Shown one piece after another: positions 23,134 to 35,399 of a DNA stretch of 64,000 nt. The DNA lies in the NCBI GenBank assembly GCA_037157565.1, contig JAZHRO010000073.1, forward strand, positions 93,722,001-93,786,000, read 5' to 3'. The position numbers and the translations under genes are program-made. A model generated the notes under the pieces. That model did no database searches. It was given only the letters and a program-made list of their open reading frames with translations, and had not been told where the DNA came from. Each line of letters starts with the position of its first letter. Positions within the stretch are counted from its first letter, which is position 1. Source of the stretch: Thalassia testudinum. Lineage: Eukaryota; Streptophyta; Magnoliopsida; Alismatales; Hydrocharitaceae.

Positions 23134-26100
23134 TTAGTTACCCTCCAGCAGGGCAACGGTTTCTCCAACGGGGGCAGGTTCATGAGTCAGATAGGGTTTC
23201 AAACGCTGCCCGTTGACCGTAAATTTACGCCCAGATTTGGGATCTTCGATTTCGACGGCCCCATTGGGGAATGGTCTTGAGACCAGAAAAGGACCAGTCC
23301 ATTTGGACTTTAATTTCCCAGGAAAGAATTTGAGTCGGGCATTATAGAGCCAAACTTGCTGAGATGGCTCAAATTCCTTCCGCCGAACATGGCTGTCATG
23401 AAAAGCCTTAGTGCGCTGTTTAAAGGTTAGAGCAGAATCATAGGCTTCACGACGGAGCTCTTCCAGCTCTTGAAGTTGGAGTTTCCTTTCTCGTTCACAC
23501 AAGTCTGGGTCGAGGTTACATTGGCGAACCGCCCAATAAGCGCGGTGCTCCAACTCCACAGGCAAATGACAAGGCTTCCCGTAAACGATTCTATATGGAG
23601 ACATACCAAGGGGAGCCTTGAAGGCGGTCCGATACGCCCAAAGTGCGTCAGTCAGCTTGTCGGACCAATCCTTACGGTCAGGCCGAATCGTTTTCTGGAG
23701 AATCTGCTTGATTTGCCGGTTCGATACTTCCGCCTGGCCGTTCGTCTGAGGATGATACGGGGATGCGATACGATGGTGGACTCCGTATCTCCTCAGAAGT
23801 GCCCGAAAAGAAGCATGGGTAAAGTGGCCTCCTCCATCCGAGATAATGGCCTGAGGGATCCCAAAACGCGCAAAGATATGGTCTTTGACGAATCGGGTGG
23901 AGATAACATGGTCAGCACGGCGCGCGGGAATAGCCTCGATCCATTTTGAAACATAGTCGACGGCCACGAGGATGAATTCGAAGCCGTTGGATGGAGGGAA
24001 GGGACCCATGAAGTCAATTCCCCAGATGTCGAAGATTTCCGCAGCTAGGATGTGTTGCAAGGGCATCATGTCACGACGTGCCATTGACCCTAAAGACTGG
24101 CACCTAGTGCAATGTTTGGCATAAGCGTGCGCATCCTGGTGAAGGGAGGGCCAAAAGAAACCGCACTGCAACACCTTGGCTGCAGTTTTCCTCCCAGAGA
24201 AATGGCCTCCACAGGCCTGATCGTGGCAGAAGGATAGCACACTGGGGAACTCACTGTCAGGAATACAGCGACGGATGATTTGATCAGCACCTATCCGAAA
24301 AAGAAGTGGATTATCCCAGAAATAATACTTTGCTTCTGCCATGAGACGCTCACGCTGGTTTTTAGGCCAGCCACATGGAAGAGATCCAGAAGCAAGGTAA
24401 TTGGCAATGTCGGCATACCACGGTCCACTTGCCGCATTTATTGCCAATAGGTGCTCATCAGGAAAAACTTCATTAATTGGCAGAGTAAGTCCAATATGGT
24501 CAGGGTCCAGTCTGGAAAGGTGATCAGCCACAACATTCTGGGCTCCGACCTTATCACGAATCTCAATGTCAAATTCCTGGAGCAGAAGGATCCAACGAAT
24601 CAGTCTAGGCTTGGCATCCTTCTTGTGCATGAGATGGCGAATGGCCGCGTGATCAGTGAAAACAATAATGTGAGAGCCCAGAAGGTAAGAACGGAATTTT
24701 TCCAGCCCAAAGACGACTGCTAGTAGTTCCTTTTCAGTGGTAGTATAATTACGCTGGGCCTCGTCCAACGTCTTACTGGCGTAGTATACCACGAAGGGGT
24801 GTCTATCGCGTCTTTGTCCCAGGATGGCTCCGACTGCAAGGTCTGAAGCGTCACACATAAGTTCAAAGTTGAGGGACCAATCAGGCGGCTGGAGAACAGG
24901 GGCCTTGGTGACAGCATTACGCAGTTGCGTGAATGCTTGTATACAGTCAGGGCCCATGTCGAAGGGCACGTCGGTTGATAGGAGATGAGTTAAGGGTCGA
25001 GAAATTTTGGAGAAGTCTTTGATGAATCTCCTATAGAAACCGACGTGTCCCAAGAAGGAGCGGATTTGTTTGACAGAACCAGGCACAGGTAAATCAGCAA
25101 TGATATCGAGCTTAGCTCTGTCAACCTCGATACCCCTATCGGAGATGATATGTCCAAGAACAACTCCTTCGTGCACCATAAAATGACTTTTTTCCCAGGA
25201 AAGCACGAGGTTTACATCAATACATCTCCTAAGGATGCGAGTCAGGTTGGCAAGACATTCGTCGAAAGATGGTCCAAAGACTGAAAAGTCATCCATGAAG
25301 ACCTCGAGAAAGTCACCCACCATGTCATGAAATATCGCCAGCATGCATCTCTGGAAAGTTGCTGGCGCGTTACAAAGTCCGAACGGCATCCTTCTAAAGG
25401 TGAAGGTGCCGAAAGGGCAGGTAAAAGTGGTTTTCTCTTGGTCTCGGGGGTCTATTGCCACCTGGTTATATCCTGAGAATCCATCCAGGAAGCAGAAAAA
25501 TTTATTTCCCGCTAACCGCTCCAGGATTTGGTCAATAAATGGTAGCGGGAAGTGATCTTTCTTGGTTGCAGCATTGAGTTTCCTATAATCTACACACACT
25601 CTCCAAGATGTAGGAGTGCGTGTAGGGATGGATTCGCCCCTGTCATTGACACGGATGGTGAGTCCTGCCTTTTTGGGCACAACGTGAATCGGACTCACCC
25701 AGGGGCTATCGCTGATCGGGTAGATTATACCCGCATCCAGCCACTTAATGATTTCATTCTTAACGACCTCCCGCATGTTAGGGTTGAGACGTCGCTGCAT
25801 CTCGCGAGAAGGTCGAGCCTCCTCCTCCGTATATATACGATGAGTGCAGTAGGAGGGACTAATACCAGATAAGTCTGATAAAGACCATCCAATAGCTGCC
25901 TTGTGTTCTAGGAGGACCTTAGTTAGTTTGCACTCCTGCTCCATGGTTAATTTTGAACTGATGATTACAGGGAGCGTTTCATTTGGTCCCAGGAAAACAT
26001 ACTTGAGTGTATTAGGCAGCACTTTTAGCTCGGGAGTGGATGGGGAAGGATCTGGCATTTCTTGGGACGAGAGTGTCCCAGACGGGTAGGAGAACAAGTT

Positions 26101-26682
26101 AGGAGGAAGAAACTGGCCTTCAGATTGGCCAAGAAGAGGGGCTTCTTGGATAGATGGATCCAAAAATGAATAGCCCCAGTGAGAAGTATATGGGCTCAAG
26201 GTCCCAGTGTGGATTTGTAAATCCGCCTGATTTGGCGGGGAAGAAAGGGCAATTCGGTCTTCATGAGTGTGGACTGACAGTGAGTAGCCCGGATATGACT
26301 CAGACCACGAGGTATGGGAAGCGGAGAAAACCTCGTCAGAAGTCTGGCCAGGAGAAGGTACTGGACAAGGGAGGGATTGGGGAACGTCACAGTATGCGTT
26401 GGTCAGGCAGTTATCAGTGTTTATAGGTAATCCGCAACAGTCCGAATAGGTCCCAATTAGTTCGATACACGCGCTGACGGCCATGTCCTCGTCAGACGTG
26501 TCATCCTCAATGCAATCGCAATCAAAGTTCTTGGCTGCCTTGAATATGTTAAGCTTGAGCTTCTCAGATCCAACGGCAATCTCAATACAGCCCGACTCGC
26601 AGTCGATGTGGGCGCGGGCTGTGGCCAAGAAAGGTCGACCGAGGATGATCGGACAATCAGAAAGTGAACTAGGAACTTCCAT
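23134..26682 (-). CDS. pol: Pol polyprotein (protease C-terminus, RT, RNase H, integrase)
   Basis: An uninterrupted 1182-residue frame. Residues 1-50 continue the aspartic protease ([15 protein letters not shown]). A poorly conserved linker runs to about 300. RT (about 305-500) has [10 protein letters not shown] and the catalytic FMDD box near 460. RNase H (about 595-720) starts at [14 protein letters not shown] and includes TDHAAIRHL. Integrase has an H2C2 zinc module (820-862, HDQACGGHF to HCTRCQ) and the DDE core with Asp near 886 (GIDFMGP), Asp near 945 (SDGGGHF) and Glu near 984 (TNGQAE). The C-terminus has no chromodomain. The first ATG is probably not the true start: upstream in the -1 frame lies the gag-protease ORF, ending three bases away. 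All catalytic residues appear present, so the enzyme could be functional if expressed. Confidence 0.96.
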   Translation of the reverse strand: MEVPSSLSDCPIILGRPFLATARAHIDCESGCIEIAVGSEKLKLNIFKAAKNFDCDCIEDDTSDEDMAVSACIELIGTYSDCCGLPINTDNCLTNAYCDVPQSLPCPVPSPGQTSDEVFSASHTSWSESYPGYSLSVHTHEDRIALSSPPNQADLQIHTGTLSPYTSHWGYSFLDPSIQEAPLLGQSEGQFLPPNLFSYPSGTLSSQEMPDPSPSTPELKVLPNTLKYVFLGPNETLPVIISSKLTMEQECKLTKVLLEHKAAIGWSLSDLSGISPSYCTHRIYTEEEARPSREMQRRLNPNMREVVKNEIIKWLDAGIIYPISDSPWVSPIHVVPKKAGLTIRVNDRGESIPTRTPTSWRVCVDYRKLNAATKKDHFPLPFIDQILERLAGNKFFCFLDGFSGYNQVAIDPRDQEKTTFTCPFGTFTFRRMPFGLCNAPATFQRCMLAIFHDMVGDFLEVFMDDFSVFGPSFDECLANLTRILRRCIDVNLVLSWEKSHFMVHEGVVLGHIISDRGIEVDRAKLDIIADLPVPGSVKQIRSFLGHVGFYRRFIKDFSKISRPLTHLLSTDVPFDMGPDCIQAFTQLRNAVTKAPVLQPPDWSLNFELMCDASDLAVGAILGQRRDRHPFVVYYASKTLDEAQRNYTTTEKELLAVVFGLEKFRSYLLGSHIIVFTDHAAIRHLMHKKDAKPRLIRWILLLQEFDIEIRDKVGAQNVVADHLSRLDPDHIGLTLPINEVFPDEHLLAINAASGPWYADIANYLASGSLPCGWPKNQRERLMAEAKYYFWDNPLLFRIGADQIIRRCIPDSEFPSVLSFCHDQACGGHFSGRKTAAKVLQCGFFWPSLHQDAHAYAKHCTRCQSLGSMARRDMMPLQHILAAEIFDIWGIDFMGPFPPSNGFEFILVAVDYVSKWIEAIPARRADHVISTRFVKDHIFARFGIPQAIISDGGGHFTHASFRALLRRYGVHHRIASPYHPQTNGQAEVSNRQIKQILQKTIRPDRKDWSDKLTDALWAYRTAFKAPLGMSPYRIVYGKPCHLPVELEHRAYWAVRQCNLDPDLCERERKLQLQELEELRREAYDSALTFKQRTKAFHDSHVRRKEFEPSQQVWLYNARLKFFPGKLKSKWTGPFLVSRPFPNGAVEIEDPKSGRKFTVNGQRLKPYLTHEPAPVGETVALLEGN

Positions 26683-26684
26683 AT

Positions 26685-29174
26685 CTAAACAAGAAAGTCA
26701 ACAGGAAAACAGAGACTGTTGACCCTAACCACCACGTCTTCCACCACACCCTTCGGGATTTTGACAGAACGATCTGCCAACTGTAACGTGACAGGGGTGG
26801 GTTTCAGATTTCCCAAGGAAAATTTTTTGAGCATGATGGTCGGTATGAGATTGATGGAAGATCCTAGATCAAGCAAGGCACGGTTAAAACTGCAGCCTTG
26901 GATGCTACAGGAAATCAGTGGTGTGCCCGGATCTTTCTGCTTCGGTGGTAAGTTTGATTGTATAGCACAACTCGCATGAGGCGAGAGAACCACCGGATTC
27001 TTAGTCTTCTTTGACTGTCGCCTGGGTGTTGTGTAGTCTTTGAAAAATCGAGCGACAGTAGGTATGTGGTCGATTGCCTCGAGCAGGGGTACCTTGATTT
27101 CTACATCCCTGAACAAATTACGTAGGTTGTCAAAGGCCTGCGTATTTTTCTTTTTGCCTTTTGGCTCCCTTAGTAGAGCCTCAGGGAATGGGACTGATTC
27201 TGGCACAAGTTTTGGTGCATCATCCTCTCGCGAATGCGGTATGCATTCCGAATGAGAGGGCGAAGAAGAAGATGGGCCAGGATCAGGTCGAGGCGGATCG
27301 ACGGTCTGCTTACCGCTCCTCGTAGTGATAGCATTGGACGATGCGGGTCCAGTGGGATCATACGGTGGAGGAGGGTTTGCAATGGGGATATAAGAGTGTG
27401 GTGCTGCAGCAGGATTAGCCTGAAATCCCGGTGGAATGTTCGGAGCTTGCAGAACTTGATTAACCTGTCCCTGAGAAGGTCGTACCTGTGGTTGAGAACC
27501 ACGGGGCACGAAATTTCGCGGGTTTGGAACAGGTTGGGCGGGAAGAGTGCCCTGAGATCGAGTCGCCATGCGTAGTTGACTGATCTCGGCATTCTGCTGC
27601 GCCAATTGGTGCTGAAGAGAGGTCATGTTCTCTTCATGGCGCTTTGACATTTCCGTCATCATTCGCATCAATTTGTCAAGAGGGCTTGATGCGTGTTCAG
27701 TTTGTGGTACGCAAGGGCCTGATGGCGGATTTGCCATAGGATTAAACTGGACCCTTGGGATGACGGGTGCGGACGGTCGCATTGGTCCACCCGCGGGGTT
27801 TTGGCGCTGCGGGTTGTTGGACCATGCAAAGTTCGGGTGATTACGCCACCCTAGGTTATAAGTGGCAGAGAACGGGTTGTTCCCCAGGGCGCAAGCATCT
27901 TCTATGCCAGAAGACGCGTCCGCATGTAGATATGCGTCAGAGCACACGGAGGCTTGGTCCTCCGTGTCGAAATACTGGCTCGCAGAAGCCAGTTCCACAT
28001 GACTTACCGAGTCGCTTGGCGCGACACTCGGTAAGGAAGGTCTAACGGGGTTTCTCGGGATAAGCCTGGTATTAGAAGAACTTGGATTGTGACGAAGTGG
28101 TGAAGAGGTGGTGTTTGCCATAGATCGGGCAGGGTTGGCCAGAAGCTCGTCCAGCTTCTTGTGCACGACGGAGACTTCATCCAGTTTTTGTGCAATAAGG
28201 CTTAGATCAGTGGATGAATGGGAGGGTCCCGTGTCAACTTCGTGGACATTTCGGGGCTGGCTGGTACGATTAAAGGCGACAATGGAAGCATTGTTCATCG
28301 AGTTTTCACTCATATTTTCAAACAGCTCGAATGCTCCATTCTCGTCTTTATTCATAAAGTTCCCTCCGCAGGAAGCGTCTGCAATCTGCTTCAAAGTCTC
28401 ATTTAGCCCATAGTAGAAAATCTGGGCTATATGCCACTTAGGCAGACCGTGATGCGGACACTTCCTGAGGAGGTCGTTATACCTCTCCCATGCCTCATGA
28501 AATTGTTCGCCGTTTTGTTGCGTAAATGAAGTGATAGCACGGCGAAGCGCATTGGTTCGCCCGATTGGGAAGAACTTCTTGAGAAATGCTGTTCGCATCT
28601 CTTCCCAAGAGTGGATGGTTCTCCCAAGGGTGCGTAACCATTGCGACGCTTTATCCCGTAATGAAAACGGGAACATCTTCATGAGGACTATAGATAACCC
28701 GACATTTCTTGGTTTAACGGTTTCAGCAAGTCGGGTTAGGTCTTCCAAGTGGAGAAATGGGTCTTCACTTGCAAGACCATGAAAGTGAAAATTGATTAGG
28801 CCAATTATGTTTGGTTTTAATTCAAAGTCGTCCTCGCCCATGGGAACCCGAATTTGTCCTATGGTCTCTGTAGCAGCAGGATTCTGATAAGAGCTAAGAG
28901 ACCTAGGCTCCTCCCATTCGGGAGGGTTCTGCATTTCCTCCAATGTTTCCCGAATGGCTTCGATTTGCTCATTATACATTTCCATTTGGGCTTGGAGGCG
29001 GGTTATGGGTTCTAAGGCTCCACCACCTGGTGGATTCTGAGGGTGGTTTCCTCCCTCGGGATTTGGGGGTGGGCGTGCAGCCATGTTTGTGGAGGAGGAG
29101 GACGATTCGACTTGTTTTCTAGATTTATCAGTCAATTCAAATAGTTCAGGGTTTTGTGACCTCCTCCCAAACAT
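26685..29174 (-). CDS. gag: Gag-protease polyprotein
   Basis: An 829-residue frame starting at [10 protein letters not shown]. The N-terminal part is Pro/Gly-rich, then a helical segment ([19 protein letters not shown]). The retrotransposon gag domain lies at about 125-250 ([50 protein letters not shown]). A Pro/Asn/Gln-rich segment follows, with no CCHC zinc knuckle visible. The aspartic protease begins near residue 745 with the active-site motif LLDLGSS near 762. The frame ends with TAG at 26685-26687 in the middle of the protease, and pol continues the domain in the -1 frame. Gag forms the particle in the cytoplasm. The frame break is either a single-base loss or a frameshift device. Confidence 0.95.
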   Translation of the reverse strand: MFGRRSQNPELFELTDKSRKQVESSSSSTNMAARPPPNPEGGNHPQNPPGGGALEPITRLQAQMEMYNEQIEAIRETLEEMQNPPEWEEPRSLSSYQNPAATETIGQIRVPMGEDDFELKPNIIGLINFHFHGLASEDPFLHLEDLTRLAETVKPRNVGLSIVLMKMFPFSLRDKASQWLRTLGRTIHSWEEMRTAFLKKFFPIGRTNALRRAITSFTQQNGEQFHEAWERYNDLLRKCPHHGLPKWHIAQIFYYGLNETLKQIADASCGGNFMNKDENGAFELFENMSENSMNNASIVAFNRTSQPRNVHEVDTGPSHSSTDLSLIAQKLDEVSVVHKKLDELLANPARSMANTTSSPLRHNPSSSNTRLIPRNPVRPSLPSVAPSDSVSHVELASASQYFDTEDQASVCSDAYLHADASSGIEDACALGNNPFSATYNLGWRNHPNFAWSNNPQRQNPAGGPMRPSAPVIPRVQFNPMANPPSGPCVPQTEHASSPLDKLMRMMTEMSKRHEENMTSLQHQLAQQNAEISQLRMATRSQGTLPAQPVPNPRNFVPRGSQPQVRPSQGQVNQVLQAPNIPPGFQANPAAAPHSYIPIANPPPPYDPTGPASSNAITTRSGKQTVDPPRPDPGPSSSSPSHSECIPHSREDDAPKLVPESVPFPEALLREPKGKKKNTQAFDNLRNLFRDVEIKVPLLEAIDHIPTVARFFKDYTTPRRQSKKTKNPVVLSPHASCAIQSNLPPKQKDPGTPLISCSIQGCSFNRALLDLGSSINLIPTIMLKKFSLGNLKPTPVTLQLADRSVKIPKGVVEDVVVRVNSLCFPVDFLV

Positions 29175-30554
29175 GCACTACCGCAGGAAGAATTGGGGAG
29201 ATGAGAAGGGAAAAGGGATGAGAGAAATGACGCCGCAAAGGTACACTTGATTACAAATCAATACAGTCAAGTTCCTAACCTCTACAGTGTGCCCTTAGAC
29301 CTAAAGATCTAAGTTACCTACTATCACGAACTACGGAACCGAATGCGAGCACCACGGAACCACCGGGCCAGATTGAAAGGCCGTTTGCCCCAGTCTTAGA
29401 CACCCGATAGCACGCGGGAACTCTCACCAGCACGTAGCCGCTACACGTAGGTAGTTAGACCTCCAATCCTTAAAAGGGTCAAGTTACTACCAGTTTTAAT
29501 TAGAGGCTTAGGGTCAAGTGCTTTTGGAATGTAAAGGGCGTTGTTTACGGGTAATGCCCAAGTGATTGATTTTAAGAGTGTGTAAGAACAAGCATGCAAC
29601 AGGGAAATCTCCCCGAATTGAAGTTTTTATTGGCGAATGATTTTTAGAGTTCAGCCTTAAGTAGTATGAATTTTAGGGTTTTGCTGAATTACCAATTCAA
29701 CCAATCTCCGGGTTTTTGCAAAAATACAGGTTTTCCTTCTAAAACCCAAGAAACCCTTCTTCAATTATCAATTAGTTAATGCATGCTAAAATGCAATGGG
29801 CTACCCTAAATGGAGATTTCTATGTGTGGATGCGCGAATCAATTTTATACCAATGTGAAAGGGAGCCAAAGCACTTCAATTCAAGTGCTCCCAATCACTA
29901 GAAAGATATCCACACACAAGGCTTCAACCAACAGATAAAGAAAATAAAATTTTTGGGGTTGAAGTATTCAGGATCGAATCACAGGAAAATTTGAAAAGTC
30001 GTGGTGGGGTTGGAATCAACTCAATTCCAAGTCTCCCCACCAAAAAATGTGATCCTGAATTAAAGATAAGTGAGGCAAAAGAGGGATACAAGCAATCTTT
30101 TTCTTTGCCTCAAAGAATACTTCCCACGGCGAAAAATCTAAGAATGAAGATTCTCGGATTTTCGCTATGCGAAGTAAGGCAGGAAATCCCGGGGCAGTGG
30201 GAGTGAAGACAACCAATCAATCAAGTGAATTTTAATCCACTTGCCCTCAAGAAATCCCAAGAAGTTTTTCTAATTTTTAGTTTTAAAATTTTTTTTTTTT
30301 TTTTGTGTGGTGGCAAGTTAACCCTAATTTGATGAGAAAAGAAAACCTACTTGTTCGGCAACGTGTGCGAAGTTCCAATGCGATGTCGGCGTCTTCACGC
30401 TCTCGTTCCCGCCTTGGATCTGCTCACGTCCTCGACTTTGTCAGCCTTCTTCTCCTTCCACCAGGTTCACCTGCACACCAAAAACAATAATACCCGTGAA
30501 GAGAGAAGAGACAAATTTAAAGGAATTGGATAGAAACTTACTCGAAAGTGCACC
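29175..30554 (-). other. Leader of the young element
   Basis: 1.4 kb from the primer site to the gag ATG, non-coding. It matches the outer element in two pieces (18356-19372 and 33018-33183). Includes a poly-T tract (30290-30304). Confidence 0.85.
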
Positions 30555-30572
30555 TCCCCGGCAGCGGCGCCA
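30555..30572 (-). other. Primer-binding site (tRNA-Asp), young element
   Basis: The plus strand reads TCCCCGGCAGCGGCGCCA, the 3' end of plant tRNA-Asp with one mismatch. The minus strand is therefore the primer site. Nine bases (30573-30581) separate it from the LTR, unlike 0-3 bases in A, B, D and outer C. Confidence 0.92.
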
Positions 30573-30581
30573 GAAAAGCTA

Positions 30582-31353
30582 TGATGGTCGGCCTGGATAG
30601 GTTATTAATATGATATTTTTATCGTTGAAATGTGTATAGTGGTTAACCTAATTCAGACCTAACCATCTCTTTACAAAATTTTTAACCTGGCCTAATTGAT
30701 TTTATCTTGTCACTTTTAAGCCCAGGGTCGAACTCAGGGAAGTGGGGTTCAAGTCGAGTTTCTACGTTTTCCTTAAAACGCGTCTCTTCCGTTCGTTTAT
30801 TCTGTTTTTGGTATTTTTCTTATTTAGGTTTTTTTTTTTTTTTTTTTTTTTGGTAATCCTTGTTCTTGAGGCACACCCTCAAAATTGTGTCCTTGGCTTT
30901 TAGCCAAAATAGAGTTTCAAAACAAGTCTTGCTACTTGCAAGACGGGGTCCCTGCAAATCAAAGATTATCTTTTCACTTTTATACCTTTTTTTTTATCTT
31001 TTTACTAAGGAAGCTATCAGATAGAAAGTAAATATAGTAGCTATAGATATATATTTATATGTAGTATATATATAAAGGGGTGGGGGTGGAGGTGACGATG
31101 GAGTGTAGCACTATGTCGAGTCAGCCGACGTCTAGAGAGACGCAACCAACACGACTAGGTGCCGCGTGGAGTGTGGATGGAGGATGGATGATGTATGGGA
31201 CCACGCTTTTTGTACACGCTGTATCGCAGAATATCAGCAACTGGTGCAAATATTCCCGCGATACAGCGTATAGTAAATAACGTGAAAATATATGTACATA
31301 TGTATGTATATAAATGTATAAGTATATATGTATAGATATATATACATAGCTAT

Positions 31354-31401
<48 letters not shown>

Positions 31402-31677
31402 ATAGCTATGTATATATGTATATAAGTATATATATATAATACTATATAGATATATATATATATATGTATATAGGTATATATGTATCTAGATATATATGTA
31501 TATATATATATGTGTATATGTATAAGTATATAGATATGTATATATATATATATGTATATGAGTATGTGTATATATATATATATATATTATATATGTATAT
31601 GTATATATATATTATATTATATGTATGTATACATAACTATATAGATATACTATGTATATATAAGTATATATATATAG

Positions 31678-31729
<52 letters not shown>

Positions 31730-33017
31730 ATAAGTTACTATTAGTGTGTGAGTGTGTGTGTCGGTGAATGGGTGTGTGTGTGTTGCTGTAAGTGAAAAAA
31801 AGAGAAAGAGAGAGAGAGAGAGAGATCGGCAGAGGGAGAGAATGCAGCCGCTCTGCAGGAGGCCCGATACGTCGTCTGCAGATGGCGGCCGACGTCTGGA
31901 GGTCGCGGGCGCACGGGGGCGTACTCGCGCAGAGGAGATGAGGAGTCTGCGTCGACCTGCTGCGAGCGCGGAGGCTCGCGACAGCGCGCTCGGAGAAGGA
32001 GGCGGGGAGTCTGCAGGCACGCGCGGGCGCTTGCAGAGGCTGGTAGGGAGGCAGGGAGACGCTTGGCCGGCCGCTGCAGAGGTGTGCAGCGGCCGGTTGT
32101 GGGTGCGGAGGGCGGGCGACAGAGCGTACTAACGGAAGCGGGGAAGGTCTGCAGGCACGCGCGGAGTGGCTGGGGCGCTTGCAGACGCTCGCGGAAGCTG
32201 CGGGGGCCGCTGCCGCTGCTGCTGCTGCTGCTTCCGCTTAGCTGCTGCTGCTGCTGCTCCGCTTAGCTGCTGCTGCTGCTTCCGCTTAGCTGCTGCTGCT
32301 GCTGCTCCGCTTAGCTGCTGCTGCTGCTGCTCCGCTTAGCTGCTGCTGCTGCTTCAAGCTTCAGACCTTGAAGCGGCAGCAATGGCTAGAAGTGCGAGAA
32401 CGGAAAACAAATGAAAACAGAGAGCCACCACGCCCACCGGCTCTTTGAAGAGCTGGGCGGTGATGGTCTCACTGTGGTGGTGTGCACCACAGTGAGCTCC
32501 TGCCCGCCGGGTTTCTCCTCGGAGGAGGACCGACGTATGGAGGGGAGAGGGAGGAGAGGAAGGTGGCGGCCTGCTGGTGGTGTTTCTTTCTTGCTGCCGC
32601 CAGCCACCTGAAGAAGAAGAACCCGTGGCTTCTTATAGAAGAAGAGAGCATGGTCATGCAGCATGCGGGGAATGGGAGGAATGGCAGCCGCAGGGAATGG
32701 CTTGGGCAGGGAGAGGGCGCGGGAAGTTGCAGCAGCGGGAAGGACGGCAGGGAGAGGCAGCGGAGAAGAAGTTGCAGCAGCGGGAGAAAAAAATAGAAAT
32801 CAAGAGGAAATAAAAATAGAGAAGGGAATTTTTGCAAATATGCACTCGAGGAAAAAAGTGAATTATGAAGTCATTTATTTCAATCTTCCCTCCTCTTAAT
32901 TAAATGCATGAATGCAAGTATTTTTACAGATGCGACTATAGGATTATAATATACATAGTTAATGCTAGAAAATAGCATAAGAAGGCGTCCTTATAGGCGT
33001 GTTTTGAGGTGCAAACA
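30582..33017 (-). repeat. 5' LTR of the young element
   Basis: Same ends as 19373-21803. Differences seen: C/T at 19700 versus 30910, C/A a few bases on, A/G in the CTG array, T/C near 21475, C/T near 21643, plus TA-microsatellite length and order. U5 motif at 30721-30745, TA repeats 31285-31735, CTG minisatellite 32213-32356, TATA-like box 32630-32641 (minus). Confidence 0.95.
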
Positions 33018-33022
33018 GTTCC
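33018..33022. repeat. TSD GTTCC, right copy
   Basis: Matches 19368-19372 exactly. Confidence 0.93.
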
Positions 33023-33201
33023 CGCCTTAGATCTGCCCACATCTCCGACTTCGTTTGCTTGTCTTCTCCTTGCAACAGGTTCACCTGCACAGCAACAAAC
33101 AAAAACACCCGTGAAGAGAAGGGTGTGAGAAGAGAAAGAGAAAAATTAAAGGAATGGAGTAAAAACTTACTTGAATGTGCACTTCCCCAGCAACGGCGCC
33201 A
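33018..33201 (-). mobile_element. Outer element C, leader end and primer site
   Basis: Continues the older leader interrupted at 19372. It matches 30409-30572 of the young copy. The tRNA-Asp primer site is 33184-33201 (TCCCCAGCAACGGCGCCA, one mismatch), directly against the LTR at 33202. Confidence 0.88.
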
Positions 33202-33861
33202 TGAAAAGAGGTTTGGTCGAGCCCGGATAGGTTGTGTTAATATGGTGATTTTATCGTTGAAGTGAGTATAGTGGTTAACCTAAATCGAGCCTAACCATCT
33301 CTTTACAAAATTTTTAACATGGCCTACTAGATTTTATCTTGGTCACTTTTAGGCCCAGGGTCGAACTCAGGGAAGTGGGATTAGAAGTGAATAAGTTTCT
33401 ACGCCTGTCTTACAACGAATCTCTTCTATTCGCTTATTATATTTTTGGTGTTTTTCTATTTAAGATTTTTTCTACTCAAAATCAGGTTCTTAGCTTTGAG
33501 CCAAATTAGGGTTCAAAACTGGTCTTGCTATTCGCAAGACTGAGTACCTGCAAGTCAAGGATTATCTTTTCTCTTTTGTATATATTTTTTTTATCATTTT
33601 AATGGCAAGAAGGAGAAATAGAAATAAAGGAAATATAGTATATATATATGTATAAAGGGGTGGGGGTGGAGGTGGAGATGGCATGTAGCACGGTGTCGAG
33701 TCAGTTGTTGTCTAGGAAGACGCAACCAATAGGATGAAGTGCCGCGTGGAGTGTAGGATGGATGGTGGAAGATGTGTGCGAACACACTTTCTGTACGCGT
33801 GTATCGGGAAATATCAGCAATTGGTGCAGATATTCCTGCGATACAACTTATGGTAGGTGAT

Positions 33862-33956
33862 ATGAAAATATATATATATATCTGTAAATTTATATCTATA
33901 TGTAAATATATATATATATGGTTATAAATATATAGGTATATATGTAGTTATATGTG

Positions 33957-33990
<34 letters not shown>

Positions 33991-34119
33991 GATATGTAAA
34001 TATATGTATAGATAGATATATGTATAGATATATATATGTATATGTATGTATATATGACTATATAGATGTATATATATATGTGTATATATATATAATAATA
34101 TATGTATATATGTAGATGG

Positions 34120-34188
<69 letters not shown>

Positions 34189-34412
34189 TAGATATATATG
34201 TATATATGTATGTATATTTATATATATATATATATGTATAAGTATATGTGTATATATATGTATATATATATATGTATCTATACTCATACTTAGTTATATA
34301 GGTAATAATATATATATAGATATATATATATTTATATATTTCTACGTATATAGATATATGTATATATATCAATATATATATGTATATGTATATATATATA
34401 AGTATATAATAG
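33862..34412. repeat. TA-rich microsatellite in outer LTR C
   Basis: Long TATA/TATG/TAGATA array, the source of spurious Tyr/Ile-rich ORFs. Confidence 0.9.
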
Positions 34413-34484
34413 TGTATAAGTGAGAGTGTGTGTGTGCGAGTGTGAGTGTGTGTGTATATGTCTGTAGTGAGAGTGAGAGAGTGC

Positions 34485-34515
<31 letters not shown>

Positions 34516-35394
34516 TCGTTTGCTGAGGAAGAAGGCTCGGGAGTGATAAGTCGTTCGGAGCCTCAGGGCGTCGTCTGATGGCGCACGCGCAGGCGCGTAG
34601 GCACGCGCACGCAGGAGGGAGCAGGCGTGGGAGGAACCACAGCGCATCACGCTGTACAAAGAGGTGGGTGCAGGCGAAGGCACTATGTGCTGAGAGGACG
34701 CTGAAGTGGGCGTGGAAGCAGGTGGGCGTACGCGAGAGCGGGTGCTGGAGCGAGCGTGGGGAGAGACGCAGGCGCGTGCAGACGTGTTGGCGCTGGTAGT
34801 GGCGCAAAGAGAGAGCGCCGAGTGATCGGATTAGTGAGAAACTTATTGGTCACTGCACTGTAGCCACAGCGTTCTGCTGATTAGTGTGAACAATGGCTAT
34901 AGTGCGCGCTCGACTCGCGCGACCGCCTGTGCTTGGTTCCATGAGTGCGGGCGGTGTGTAGCGGCTGGCGCGCGTGCTGAAGAGGCTGCGCCGATTGCTG
35001 GCTTGTGCGGAGAGGCGGGTGCAGGCGCGAAGAAGCGGGAGGCGAGGGTGGCCTGCAGGCGCGCGCTGGAGGCCTGCGCTGCTGCTGCTGCCGCGGAGCT
35101 TCAGACCTTGAAGCCTGCGGCAATGGCGGAAGTGGCTAAATGTCGAAACAGAGAGAGAACCACCATGCCTACCAGCTCTTTGATGAGCTAGGCAGTGGTG
35201 GGACTCACAGTGGTGGTTGTGCACCACTGTGAGCGGCTCTTGCCCGCAGAGTAGCTCCTCAGAAGGAGGAGAGGCTGCGTATGGAGGGGAGAGGGGAGGA
35301 GACAGCCTGGACAAGAAGGTGTTGTTCGTGTGGGTGGACTAGGCTCTCCTCAAAGAAGAAAGCCGAGATCTTTTTAAAGAGGAAAGAGGAATGC

Positions 35395-35399
35395 ACAGC
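35395..35399. repeat. TSD ACAGC of solo LTR E, left copy
   Basis: Identical to 37615-37619. Confidence 0.9.

Larger units (their letters stand above)
19373..33017 (-). mobile_element. Young complete Athila-like Ty3/gypsy retrotransposon
   Basis: Two near-identical LTRs (2431 and 2436 bp), TG/CA ends, a 5-bp TSD, a tRNA-Asp primer site, gag-protease and pol reading frames and a polypurine tract make a complete 13,645-bp element on the minus strand. By eye the LTRs differ by about five substitutions outside their TA microsatellites, so insertion was recent. There is no chromodomain and no envelope-like ORF. The gag form, the DLGSS protease motif and tRNA-Asp priming favour the Athila lineage. 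It sits inside the leader of an older relative. Confidence 0.95.
33202..35399 (-). repeat. Outer element C, 5' LTR part 1
   Basis: Starts TGAAAAGAGG and shares U5 motif (33354-33378), TA microsatellite (33862-34410), GA repeat (34489-34515) and GC-rich U3 organisation with the young LTR, but is clearly diverged. It is split by solo LTR E and resumes at 37620. A second relative of this LTR starts at 63711. Confidence 0.88.
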
